Positions 30,662 through 42,800 of a DNA stretch of 64,000 bases are shown one piece after another. How positions within the stretch are numbered: the first letter of the stretch is position 1; every line of letters starts with the position of its first letter. The translations under genes and the position numbers were made by a program. The notes beneath the pieces are model-generated. The model did no database searches and was not told where the DNA came from. It worked only from the letters and a program-made list of their open reading frames with translations. Source of the DNA: Draconibacterium aestuarii (GTDB lineage: Bacteria > Bacteroidota > Bacteroidia > Bacteroidales > Prolixibacteraceae); contig JAPOHD010000027.1 of the NCBI GenBank assembly GCA_026671195.1, positions 124,001 to 188,000 on the forward strand, in the 5' to 3' direction.

Positions 30662-31651
30662 GTGGGTAATAAAATAACATCACAATTCATCGTTGTAACT
30701 CGAAAACATAATAGCCTTATCAAAAGAATTATTATTCTGGGAATGTTCGTCTTGCTAATGGCACTTAAGAGTGTTGCGCAACAGGAACCTATATTAACTT
30801 CATATATGTTTAACGGGCAGGTAATCAATCCTGCTTATGCAGGTATGTGGGAGAAAATAGGGTTCACAACTTTGGTTAGAAAACAGTGGGCAGGGATCGA
30901 TGGCACTCCGCTCACCGAAGCATTTTCTTTTCATACCCCTTTTAAAAACGATGCAGTTGGCATTGGTTTAAACATTATGAACGACCGTTTTGCTTTAGAA
31001 AATCGACTGAGTGTTCTTGCCGACTACTCATACGAGGTGTACCTTACTCCACGAACACGGATGCGGATGGGGATTAAATTCGGATTTATTAATTACAAAA
31101 ACCTGCTTACCCAATATAAGTTGTATCCCGATAATAAATTCGACAGAGCTTATGAAAGCGATGTAAATTTGAAGTTCTTGCCCAATTTTGGTTTTGGCGT
31201 TTTTATTTATCAGGACGATTACTATATGGGTTTTTCTATACCTCGGCTTGTGGAGAATGATTTAAAGGAAAATTTTCATAATTATTCAACCAGTGCCGAG
31301 GTGCGTACTATTTATCTTAGCGGAGGTTATGTTTTTCCCTTGGATCATATGAATTATGTTGTATTTAAACCAACCATTTTGGTAAGGGCCACCTGGGGGA
31401 CTCCGCCGCAGACGGATTTGGCTGCTAATTTTTTATTGCGCGAACAGTTGTGGTTGGGCGTTATGTTTCGAACAGGTTCTGCATTGTGCTTTACGGGAAA
31501 CTGGATATTTAACAACAACCTGCGTGTGGGCTTCGCAATAGACGTGTCCTACAATGAGATTTACCCTTATCAGAACGGAACTTTCGAATTTACAGTAGGA
31601 TATGATATCGATTTTTTTGGCAGACGTTATTTAAGATCGAGATATTTTTAA
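30662..31651 (+). CDS. PorP/SprF family type IX secretion outer-membrane protein 1
   Basis: After a signal peptide ending in SVAQQ, the protein begins QEPILTSYMFNGQVINPAYAG, the hallmark start of PorP/SprF proteins, and continues as a beta-barrel of normal family length to the C-terminal aromatic SRYF. In Flavobacterium johnsoniae, SprF is needed for export of the adhesin SprB, whose gene is adjacent. Here it follows giant 1 by 134 bases, so it probably serves that giant. The start is GTG 30662; an ATG at 30652 runs out of frame into a stop. It is roughly three quarters identical by eye to the second PorP/SprF protein at 32844-33743. Confidence 0.93.
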   Translation: MGNKITSQFIVVTRKHNSLIKRIIILGMFVLLMALKSVAQQEPILTSYMFNGQVINPAYAGMWEKIGFTTLVRKQWAGIDGTPLTEAFSFHTPFKNDAVGIGLNIMNDRFALENRLSVLADYSYEVYLTPRTRMRMGIKFGFINYKNLLTQYKLYPDNKFDRAYESDVNLKFLPNFGFGVFIYQDDYYMGFSIPRLVENDLKENFHNYSTSAEVRTIYLSGGYVFPLDHMNYVVFKPTILVRATWGTPPQTDLAANFLLREQLWLGVMFRTGSALCFTGNWIFNNNLRVGFAIDVSYNEIYPYQNGTFEFTVGYDIDFFGRRYLRSRYF

Positions 31652-31706
31652 AACCAGTTTAAACACTCCTTAGAAGTCCTGAATAAGCATACCTTTTAGG
31701 ATGGTA

Positions 31707-31857
31707 TTAGTATCTATCCTGGTGTTACAGCGAAGGAGAAACAACCGAATCAATCCGCTCTGGCGCAAGTCTACCGGCTTAATCTGCCATTTTATACCTT
31801 AAGTAGTTTCGTCCAGGCAGAGTCTGATTTCTATAAACCGGCACGCGAGATAGTGAA
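31707..31857 (+). repeat. Spacer repeat E, copy 1
   Basis: It begins TTAGTATCTATCCTGGTGTTA and continues through GCGAAGGAG, CAACCGAA, CAATC and GAGTCTGATTTCTAT, each of which recurs in copy 2 at 32382-32540 with scattered differences. The GCGAAGGAG/GAAGCAATC pattern resembles bacterial REP-type intergenic elements. Confidence 0.6.
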
Positions 31858-31893
31858 ATAGATTGCTTCACCTTCCGTCAGCTGACGGATCGG

Positions 31894-32104
31894 TTGCCAA
31901 TGACAGATTTCATTAAAGTATTTAATATGAATAAAGTACAGAGATTGCCATTAAATGTCATTTCGACGAAGAATGAGGAGAAATCTTAGACTCAAACAGA
32001 TTTCTCACCTTCGTTTCTCAGGTTCGAAATGACGGCTTCAGAGTTTTGTCATTGCCCTATTATGCCCAAATATTTTTGGGTAAGATCTCGCAATGCCATC
32101 TAAT
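31894..32104 (+). repeat. 211-base tandem duplication, unit 1
   Basis: It starts TTGCCAATGACAGATTTCAT. The unit contains an inner palindromic element that opens with GTCATTTCGACGAAGAATGA and closes with TCAGGTTCGAAATGAC, so it can fold into a long hairpin. Confidence 0.75.
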
Positions 32105-32317
32105 TTGCCAATGACAGATTTCATTAAAGTATTTAATATGAATAAAGTACAGAGATTGCCATTAAATGTTATTTCGACGAAGAATGAGGAGAAATCTTAG
32201 ACTCAAACAGAGTTCTCACCTGCGTTTCTCAGGTTCGAAATGACAGCTTCAGAGTTTTGTCATTGCCCTATTATGCCCAAATATTTTTGGGTAAGATCTC
32301 GCAATGACATCTAATTT
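32105..32317 (+). repeat. 211-base tandem duplication, unit 2
   Basis: It repeats unit 1 almost base for base from TTGCCAATGACAGATTTCAT to CATCTAATTT, with only a few substitutions, indicating a recent duplication. Confidence 0.75.
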
Positions 32318-32381
32318 AAATAAATCATCGGCGGACGATAAACAACCAAAACTGAAACATAAAAGTTGCCCGTTCGGCTGT

Positions 32382-32540
32382 TTAGTATCTATCCTGGTGT
32401 TACTGCGAAGGAGGACCAACCGAAGCAATCTGCTCTGACGCAAGTCTCCCGACTTAGTCTGCGATTCTATCCCTTTTAGGTTAGTTGTGAAGTTCATACG
32501 GAGTCTGATTTCTATGACCTGGCGCACGAGATGGGTGACT
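32382..32540 (+). repeat. Spacer repeat E, copy 2
   Basis: This is the second copy of the element at 31707-31857, in the same orientation, so the two copies bracket the tandem duplication. Confidence 0.6.
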
Positions 32541-32843
32541 CGCAGGAGGTGGGAAGCAGTGAATAGAATACTGACTTTTTCATTGGATTTTCTTGACATA
32601 AACAATTCAAAATATTGTGTACGGATTAAAAAAAATGGGCTAATGTGCAGTTATTAACAATTCCCAGAATGGGAAAATGAACAATGCTAAACATAAGTTC
32701 CCTTTGTTAATGAGGGTTTTGTGAATATCTTTTTTATGTATAGAAGGTTGCTTTTGTTGATAAATTGTCGTAGTTTTCCATAGTTGTAACTAGAGAAACT
32801 TAGTATCGTCATTAAAAGAATTGTTGTTTTAGGGATATTTGTC

Positions 32844-33743
32844 TTGCTAATATCACTTCAGTGTGGTGCACAACAAGATCCTATTTTAACCTCATATATG
32901 TATAATGGTCAGGTCATTAATCCGGCTTATGCAGGGATGTGGGAGAAGATAGGATTCACCACTTTAGTAAGAAAACAGTGGGCCGGCATTAATCGCTCGC
33001 CGCTCACTGAATCATTTTCATTTCATTCACCTCTCAGGAACGATGCCGTTGGTGTTGGACTTAATATTATGAACGATCGTTTTGGTTTGGAAAACCGGCT
33101 GAGTATTCTGGGTGACTATGCCTACGAAGTTTATCTTTCGTCACGAACAAGAATGCGCCTGGGAGTCAAATTCGGATTTGTTAACTACAAAAATCCACTT
33201 ACCGAGTACGAACTATATCCTGATAATAAATACGACAGGGCTTTTGAAGAAGACGTTGATTTGAAGTTTCTACCCAATTTTGGGGTGGGGATGTTTATTT
33301 ATCAGGAGAATTTTTACTTTGGTTTATCGGTCCCCAAAATTGTGCAGAACGATTTAAAAGAAAACTTTCATAATTATTCAACCAGTGCCGAGGTACGTAC
33401 CATTTATATGAGTGGAGGCTATGTTCAGCCTTTGGATCCTTTTAATTATATTGTTTTTAAACCCACACTTCTGGTTCGTACAACCTGGGGGGCTCCTTTG
33501 CAATTCGATTTGGCGGCAAATTTTATGATACGCGAAAAATTATGGCTGGGTCTAATGTACCGCACAGGATCAGCCATGTGTTTTACCGGAAACTGGATGT
33601 TTAGTAATCATTTACGCGTGGGTTTTGCCATGGAAGTGACCTACAATGAAATTTATCCTTACCAGAACGGAACCTTTGAATTTACAATTGGCTACGATAT
33701 TGACTTTTTTGGACGTAGTTATTTAAGAGCAAGATATTTTTAA
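32844..33743 (+). CDS. PorP/SprF family type IX secretion outer-membrane protein 2, start uncertain
   Basis: The mature part (QQDPILTSYMYNGQVINPAYAG to RARYF) is a full PorP/SprF barrel very close to the first copy. The 5' end is odd. TTG 32844 leaves only a stub of signal peptide (MLISLQCGAQQ). The fuller signal (IKRIVVLGIFVLLISLQCGAQQ) reads upstream in frame to 32811, but with no ATG, GTG or TTG start; only ATT, ATC or GTC codons are available. A stretch like the leader of copy 1 (GTTGTAACT) lies at 32783 but is one base out of frame. Either a rare start codon is used or the 5' end has decayed. It lies 119 bases before giant 2 and probably serves it. Confidence 0.85.
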   Translation: MLISLQCGAQQDPILTSYMYNGQVINPAYAGMWEKIGFTTLVRKQWAGINRSPLTESFSFHSPLRNDAVGVGLNIMNDRFGLENRLSILGDYAYEVYLSSRTRMRLGVKFGFVNYKNPLTEYELYPDNKYDRAFEEDVDLKFLPNFGVGMFIYQENFYFGLSVPKIVQNDLKENFHNYSTSAEVRTIYMSGGYVQPLDPFNYIVFKPTLLVRTTWGAPLQFDLAANFMIREKLWLGLMYRTGSAMCFTGNWMFSNHLRVGFAMEVTYNEIYPYQNGTFEFTIGYDIDFFGRSYLRARYF

Positions 33744-33862
33744 AACAACAAATAGAAACCGAATTAGTGTAAATCGGTTAGATCAAAAACAGAATAAGAA
33801 GAGAAGAAGAAATAACAATAGATAAATTAAAGAAACAGCCTTTTAAAACAAAATTGTTTTAG

Positions 33863-36800
33863 GTGACTAAATTACAACATAACCAGACTTTGAGAATAGC
33901 TCTATTTATTTTAGCTGCTGTTACTGCTGTGCTTATGGAACCCGCTTCTGTAAACGGGACTGTTTTGTCATCAAACCTGATCCAGGCCTCCTCAAACGAT
34001 AATCAAAATGCGCTTCTTTGTCCCGAAGATATTTCAACCTATACCGATTTAAATTCATGTGCCGCTGTTATCAGCTCGGGTTTAAACCTCGAAGATCCTG
34101 ATGGAAACATTGCAACACTTTCGTGGCAGCTTACAGGCGCTACCGAAGACCATTCAACCAATTCGGGTATCAATCAGCTAAAAAGTTATGCGTTTAACGA
34201 AGGAACAACAGTAGTTACCTACCAGGGTAAAGACCGTTACAACAATTCAATTTACTGCACCTTTACCGTTACTGTGGCCGACAACCAGGTTCCCCGACTG
34301 GAAACGACCTTCGAAAACATAACTGTTGAAGCCGATCAGGGCGATTGTAATGCCTTTGTTAGCTGGCCCGAGCCGCTGGTGGCCGACAATTGTGTTTCTG
34401 CCGATCAGATTTTGATAACCGCGAATTACAATTCAGGTACTTCGTTCCCGGTGGGTACAACCGAAGTGCTCTATTTGGTTAGCGATGGTGTGGAATTAAA
34501 CGACGAAACCTACCAGTTTACCGTAACCGTTACCGATGAAGAAGCTCCTGAGATTTTTGCTCCACAGGCCGTGCACATTCAGTGTGGCGATGCCGTTCCC
34601 GATGCCTTAACCAGCTGGCAGCAGTTTTTCGAAGCCGGAGGAATGGCCTTCGACAACTGCAATATCGATTACAGCAGTTTTAAATACGCGGGACAAAAAA
34701 GCAACGGAATCCGCTGCCCCTACACCATAACACGTACCTATAGTATTGCCGATGGCTATGGGAATGTAAGTGAGGTGGAGCATTTGATTTATGTAGGGGA
34801 AGAAGAGGTGGTTGAGGCAGAACCGGTTGTGGGATTGAAATCGGCGATGGCTGAATGTACCCTTATCCATTCAGGAAACTGGAATGTGGATTCAATCTGG
34901 AGTTGTGGCTCAGCACCAACCTCTACTGATAATGTTACTATTCCTGATGGTTATACTGTAACCGTTGATGCAGCAGCAGTGTGTCAAAATCTTACAATTG
35001 CCAGTGGTGGAACCTTGAACCATGGCGGATCATTGGCAACTACGCTTCAGGTTTACGGAAACTGGACAAACAATGGCACATACAATGGTGGCACAAACGG
35101 GGTGGTTGAGTTTACAGGAAGTAATCCTGCCACGATAAACGGAACAACCAATTTTGAAGGACTCATTGTGAATAAAGGTGGCGGACTTTCAACTACCCTT
35201 ACGATTAATGGTAATGTTACTGTGCTTAGCAGCGGTTTGCTCACCATGACCAGCGGCCTTGTTACTGTGCCGGGCAGTAGTAGTTTCACTGTAAATCCTT
35301 CAATAGGGTTGGATATAGATCAATTTGCCGGATTTGACGTAACGGGTGGATCCTTGACAACAGGCAACTTTACCATTACCAATGAAGGATTAATACGAAT
35401 TTCATCAGGAAGCACTGTGAGCTTTGGTACTGCCTCAGGAAATGAGGTACACATGCAAACCGACGGAGCGTTTATTGTTACTGGTGGAACTGTTGATATC
35501 GCAGGAAGACTCTACAACTCTGCTGCCGGAACGCTTGATCCGGACGGATTAAATTTAACTTCGGGTATTTCAATATCAGGTGGAATAATTACCCTGGCAA
35601 CCGCTGGCAACGGTTTAAGCAGCACAGGCTCTTTACATGTAACTTCTGCCGGAAACTTTGACTTTACAGGGGGAACTATAGTTTTTGAAAATCCAAGCAC
35701 TGCAAGTACCGAATTGGATCTTGGTTTGATCGATGGTGGCGGAACAAAAAACACCACAGGCGGTACTTTTCAATTCGGGAATGCATCAACACCGGCAGGT
35801 TCTACCTTTAATATTTCAAGCGAGATAGCACTTGATCGCATCACTTCATCAGCGAATGCTGACCTGGTTTTGGAAAGTGATCTGCTTGTGAATGACCTTG
35901 CATTGAACAGTGCAACTACCATTGATTTAAATGGGAATGCATTGCAGCTGGGAGTTACAGGTACAGGAATTTATACTTTTCCGATTTCTGATGCATCAGG
36001 AAATTCGATACCAGTGGTAGTGAATTTATCTTCAGCTAGCTCATTTACGTCTGCTTATATTGAGGTTTTAACTACGGATTCAAAACATTCAAGTAACCAA
36101 AATATAACAAGCTATTTTGATAGATTCTGGGAACTAAATTTTGTTGGTATAGCGTCTCCAGGTTATTCTCTTGATGCCAATTTTACAAATGGAGACCTTG
36201 TTAATGGCCCATCAAATTTGGTAGTAGGAAGTTATGCATCCGGATGGTCACGAATTTCAGGTGCAACAATAGGTGGCAATTCACTAAACTTAAGCAATAC
36301 TTCATCTAGTTTGGTATTTACGGCACTTGATGCACCAACAGTTTCAATTACCAATGTCGAACCCGTGGAAATCTGTTATGGTGACGCTGTTACTATTAAT
36401 ACAACGGCTTCTGCCGACCCCGTTGCCTCGTACAGTTGGAATCCTACCTTGAATTTAGATTTGACTGATCCTGCGAATCCGGTTGCCAGTCCGCTGAGTA
36501 CTACTACTTATACAGTTACTCTAACTGATGGAAATGGCCTGACTGCAACCGATAATATAACTGTTAATGTAAATCCACAGTTAACAACAACAGGCATCGA
36601 AAGCAAGGCGGTAAGTTGTTTTGGTGGAACTGACGGCGAGGCAACAGTCACACCATCCGGAGGTTCAGCTCCTTATACTATAACACCGACACCGACAGGA
36701 TTGATAGCCGGAACACATACATTTACGGTAACTGATGATAATGGATGTACCACAACCGTTGATGTAACCATCACCCAACCTGCAGCTGCATTAACTGCTA

Positions 36801-39800
36801 CGGGAGTTGAGAGCCTGGCGGTAAGTTGTTTTGGAGGAAATGATGGAGAGGCGACAATAACTCCATCTGGCGGTACATTACCTTATACCATAACACCAGC
36901 TCAGACAGGATTGAGTGCCGGAACACATACATTTACGGTCACCGATGATAATGGATGTACCACAAGCGTTGATGTAACCATCACCCAACCTGCAGTTGCA
37001 TTAACTGCTACGGGAGTTGAGAGCCAGGCGGTAAGTTGTTTTGGGGGAAATGATGGAGAGGCAACAATAAACCCATCCGGCGGTACATCTCCTTATACCA
37101 TAACACCTGCTCAGACAGGATTGACAGCCGGAACACATACATTTACGGTAACTGATGATAATGGATGTACCACAACCGTTGATGTAACCATCACCCAACC
37201 TGCAGCTGCATTAACTGCTACGGGAGTTGAGAGCCAGGCGGTAAGTTGTTTTGGAGGAAATGACGGCGAGGCGACAATAACTCCATCTGGCGGTACATTA
37301 CCTTATACCATAACACCTGCTCAGACAGGATTGACTGCCGGAACACATACATTTACTGTCACCGACGCAAATGGATGTACCACAACCGTTGATGTAACTA
37401 TCACCCAACCTGCAGCTGCGTTAACAGCTACGGGGGTTGAGAGCCAGGCGGTAAGTTGTTTTGGGGGAAATGATGGCGAGGCAACAATAACCCCATCTGG
37501 CGGTACATTACCTTATACCATAACACCTGCTCAGACAGGATTGACAGCCGGAACACATACATTTACTGTCACCGACGCAAATGGATGTACCACAACCGTT
37601 GATGTAACTATCACCCAACCTGCAGCTGCGTTAACAGCTACGGGGGTTGAGAGCCAGGCGGTAAGTTGTTTTGGGGGAAATGATGGCGAGGCAACAATAA
37701 CCCCATCTGGCGGTACATTACCTTATACCATAACACCTGCTCAGATAGGATTGAGTGCCGGAACGTATACATTTATGGTTGCCGATGCAAATGGATGTAC
37801 CACAACCGTTAATGTAACCATCACCCAACCTGCAGCTGCGTTAACAGCTACGGGGGTTGAGAGCCAGGCAGTAAGTTGTTTTGGAGGAAATGATGGAGAG
37901 GCGACAATAACTCCATCTGGCGGTACATTACCTTATACCATAACACCTGCTCAGACAGGATTGACAGCCGGAACACATACATTTACTGTCACCGACGCAA
38001 ATGGATGTACTACAACCGTTGATGTAACCATAACACAACCTGCAGCATCATTATTAATATCTCTAACCTCACAGAATGATGTAATCTGTTCCTATGACAG
38101 TGATGGTGCAATAGACATTACGGTCTCAGGAGGAACTCCAGGTTACTCATACTTCTGGACAACAACAGGTGGAAGCGGATTAAGTGCAACAGCAGAAGAT
38201 CAATCCGGACTAACAGCAGGAACTTATACTGTAGTTGTAACTGATGCCAATAATTGTTCAGCTACAACAACTATTATCATTGATATTACTGACAGTGAAG
38301 CACCTGTTATTACATGCCCGGGTGATATTAGTATTGGCACTGATGATGGGGTATGTAATGCATTTGTTACACTCGATCCGGCTACCGCAACAGATAATTG
38401 TATAAACGATGTAGTAATAACAAACAACGGAACCGGAAGCGATGATGCTTATGCCAGCGGAACCTACGCTGTGGGGACAACCACTATTACGTTTGCGGCT
38501 ACGGATTATAATAATTCATCTACATGTACTACAAGGGTCACTGTTTACGATGACGAAGGTCCTGTTATTACAGATTGTCCTGTGCAAACAACGGTGGTGG
38601 TGTACAATAATCCGGGAACTTGTTTTGGAAATGCAACCTGGACAGAACCAACAAAACCAAGTTCAGATAACTGTACCAACAATAAGAACCAGATTTCCTG
38701 GTCTGAACCTTCACAAAATCCGGGAGATTTATTCCCATTTCCTGTTGGTAAAACTACACTTGAATATATCGCCGGTGATCCTTCGGGTAATTTTACTGTT
38801 TGCGCCATTGATATTATTGTACTGGATGGTGATGATCCGGTTATCAGCAATTGTCCTGCAAACATTGTTGAGAGTGTTGAGCCCGGAGAGTGTTATGCCA
38901 TTGTTGACTGGACCGCGCCAACAGCAACTGATGGATGTTCTGATGTTACTACATTGCTTAGTAATTTTTCACCGCTTGATACCTTTTATACCGGTACAAC
39001 TACCGTTACTTACACTGCTACAGATACTTCAGGTAACGAGGAAGCCTGTTTGTTCACTGTAACGGTTGCTGATAATGAGGCACCTGTTATTGCAGGCTGT
39101 CCGGTGGATATTACTCAGGATAATGATGCCGGAGAATGTGATGCGGTTGTAACATGGGCAGAACCAACAGCAACAGATAACTGTACATCTGAAGCTGCTT
39201 TGATTTGGACGAAATCGCATAGCCCGGGAGACGTTTTTCCTATAGGAACAACAACAGTAAATTATTCTGTGGAAGATGCTGTTGGTAATACCAGTCTGGT
39301 ATGTTCATTTGATGTTATCATTAACGATGCTGAACCTGCTGTATTAACTGCCCCTGCCGATATTACTGTTAGTGCTACCGCTAACCAGTGTAATGCCTCT
39401 GTAACGTTACCTTTTGCCGTTTTTACCGATAACTGTCCTTCGCAAAATTCAATGGCAAACAGCTACAATGGTGGGGGAAGAAATGCCAGTGACGTTTACC
39501 CGGTTGGAACCACCCAGGTAATCTACACCATTACCGATTTTAATGGTACGGTTTTAAGAGATACCACTTTGGTTACTGTAGCAGATGATGAGAAGCCTGT
39601 TTTGAATTGCCCTGGAAATATTACGGTAGCAGCTGCTAACAATTCATGTGAGGCTAATGTATCGGTTGTGGCAAACTACACCGATAACTGTGCTGTAGAT
39701 ACGATATATAACGATTTTAACAATGGTGGAGCTAACGCCGGCGGACAGTACCTTGTGGGTACTACTACTGTTACTTTTACTGCGGTTGATGCATCAGGGA

Positions 39801-42800
39801 ATACCTCAACCTGTTCGGTAAATGTAACTGTATTAGATAACCAGGACCCGGAGATTACCTGTCCGGCAAATATAAGCCAGAATGTGGATGCTGGAGGATG
39901 TACTGCTTTTGTGTCGGTTCCGTTACCAACTACAACAGATAACTGTGCGGTAGATACAGTGTATAACGATTATAATTCGGGAGGTGGTGATGCCAGCGAT
40001 ACGTATTCAATTGGTACAACTACTGTAATTTATACGGTACTTGATGAATCGGGAAATGCCACAACCTGTTCAATGAATATCACTATAAAAGATTCCATTG
40101 CTCCGGAAATCAATTGTCCTGGAGATGTTACTCAAACTGCCGATCCCGGTGAATGCCAGGCAAATGTTACAGGTTTGATTGCAACTTTAGCAGGAGACAA
40201 TTGTAACGATGGAACAATAACAAATGACTATAATTCAGGAGGTGCCAATGCCAGCGGAGTTTATCCTGTAGGAACTACTGCCGTTTTGTTTACCGCTACC
40301 GATGCTGCCGGGAATACCGACACCTGTTCGGTTAAAGTAACCATTACCGACGACGAGGCACCTACTCCTGATGTTGCTGCCTTAAACGATGTTTGGGGCG
40401 ATGTGTGCGAAACCACAACTGTTAATGCTCCCACGGCAACCGATAATTGCGATGGAGTTGTTACCGCTTACACGGATAGCACTGCAACATTTGATGCTGT
40501 AGGAGACTATCTTATTACCTGGGTTTATGTATCAAACGATGATACCACGCGTCAGGATCAGAATGTATACATTAGAAGTGCAGGACCTCCAACACCCGAT
40601 GACGATAATTTACCCACCGTAACAGGTCAATGCGAGGCAACTATTGCGCCACCTTATCCAAAAGCCAAATCAAGCTGTAATGCAAATGTTGACGGTGTTA
40701 ATTTAGATCCGCTTACCTATACCACCCAGGGAACCCATATTGTAACCTGGATGTATGCCACAGCCAGCGACACTACTTATCAAACACAGGTGGTTATCGT
40801 GAAAGACACCGAAGATCCGGTAATTACCTGCCCCGCCGCCGTTAATACCTATGCCGGGATCGATTCCTGTGAGGCTTATGTTGCTTTCGATACAGCTTCG
40901 GCTACCGATAACTGTTTACCGTTTACCATTACCAATAACTATACTACAGGAGGATCGGATGCAAGCGGCATTTATCCAATAGGATCAACAACGGTTACTT
41001 ATACAGCCACCGACTCGGTGGGTAACTTTAGCACCTGCACGGTAGATATTACGGTAATCGATTCTCAGGCTCCTGAAGTTACCTGTCCGGGCGACATTGA
41101 AGTGGCCGCCAATTCATCGGGAGGTTGCGATGCCAACATTTCGGGCATTGTGGCAACAGCAACTGATAACTGTTCCGTAGCCGGTATCACAAACAGTTAC
41201 AACAATGGAGGTAGCAACGCCGGAGGAATATATCCCTTGGGCACCACAAGCGTTACCTTTTATGCCTACGATGCTGAAGGGAATGTAGATTCCTGTTCAT
41301 TTAATGTTACCGTGACCGATACGGTTCCTCCTCAAATAAATTGCCCGGCCAATGTGCAGGTGCCAAATGATCCGGACGAGTGTTATGCCATTGTAAGCTT
41401 ATCGGAGGTAACATCAGTAGGAGACTGCTCGGAGGTGATCATTACCAATGATTACAACAACGGAGGTGCCAATGCCAGCGATACTTTCTACTTGGGAACA
41501 ACAACAATTACATTTAGTGTAAGCGATACGGCCGGTAACACCGGTAATACCTGTTCGTTTGATGTAACGGTTTACGACAGTGAAGCGCCGGAGCCATTCA
41601 CCATTGCGCCGATATTTTCGCAGTGTGCCGTCAGTCCTGATCCTCCGATCGCCATTGATAACTGTAACGATACCATTTGGGGTACTACACCGGTAGAATT
41701 CCCTTACGGAGTAACCGGTACAAGCCAGATTACCTGGACCTTTATCGACAGTGCCGGAAATTATTCAACTGAACTACAGAATGTTTCAATTCTTGATAAT
41801 ACTTCACCCGTATGGGATGATCCGAATTTCTTTGTAAGTAGCTTAAACCGCGAATGTCATGAAGATCTTTCTCCAACTGCGACAGGTATTCCAACCGCAA
41901 CAGATAATTGTGCATTGGCTTCGGTTATATGGCAAGACAGCATCATTACCGCGATAGCCGGAAACTGTCCGGGGAATTACAGGATCGAAAGAAAATGGAC
42001 CGCAACGGACTCAACCGGCAATTTCAGATCCGACATTCAAACCATAAATGTAAGTGATAACACCGATCCGGTAATTATTTGTCACGACACAACCGTTCCC
42101 GATCCAAACGGTATCTGGGCTCCGGATATTTTAAGGGGAATTGAGCTGTATGATAATTGTGGTATAGATACCATTTTCCTTGTGGATGAATATTACAAGT
42201 TTAACGATGATGGCGTGGCCGGTTTTTGTCCTGATACGGTTTGGCGCGAATACATTGTATACGACCAATGTGGGCGGACATCGAATTGTACCCAGGTGAT
42301 TGCCGTAGCATCTCCCGGAGATTGCCAGGTGTGTCAGGACACGGTTCCGTATCGTTTGGCCGACTTAAATGGTGCACCCGACAGTTTATGGGTACTGGAT
42401 GAAAAATTCCTGACACGCGAAGGTGCCTGTTGTACGCACGTTGATGGCAATACGGCCTGGGGCTGTATGTCGTTTAATGTGTATCTCGATGAACATGCAG
42501 TGGGATTGATCTTTGATGTTAAAAATCCGGCTCCGTCAGGTGTGGAATATTACCGGGTGGATTGCGGACCGCTAGTTCCGCTTGGAGGTCTGATCTGTTT
42601 GGCCGGAGGTCAGTTTTATACTGTTACCTTCTGTAAACCGGGAGAAGATAAACCAATTTACAGCATTCAGTCGGTGGCAGGCGCCATTACAACCGATTCA
42701 TTAACCACCCGTGCCGATGTAGAATGTTTTGGCGACCTGCATGTTACAGGTCTGATCCCTTCAACTATTAACTGGTCGGTTAAATATCCGGTTGGACGCG

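Larger units (their letters stand above)
31652..32843. other. Long non-coding spacer between the two PorP/SprF genes
   Basis: No credible gene is seen. The spacer holds a repeat pair (31707 and 32382) flanking a 211-base tandem duplication (31894-32317), plus the palindrome CCGTCAGCTGACGG at 31875-31888. The last 300 bases are AT-rich, with a small hairpin at 32661-32675 (TTCCCA-gaa-TGGGAA) and a decayed leader resembling that of the first PorP/SprF gene. Confidence 0.7.

Noticed and set aside
31652-32843. Insertion sequence between the PorP/SprF genes
   Set aside because: No transposase frame, no terminal inverted repeats around a gene and no target duplication could be identified; only non-coding repeats are present.
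36581-38050. CRISPR-like array
   Set aside because: The units are 210 bases, contiguous and coding in frame; there are no unique spacers and no cas genes.
38442-39062. Second plus-strand frame (206 codons) inside giant 2
   Set aside because: It is an out-of-frame shadow of the HYR repeats, leucine- and glutamine-rich with no domain pattern.
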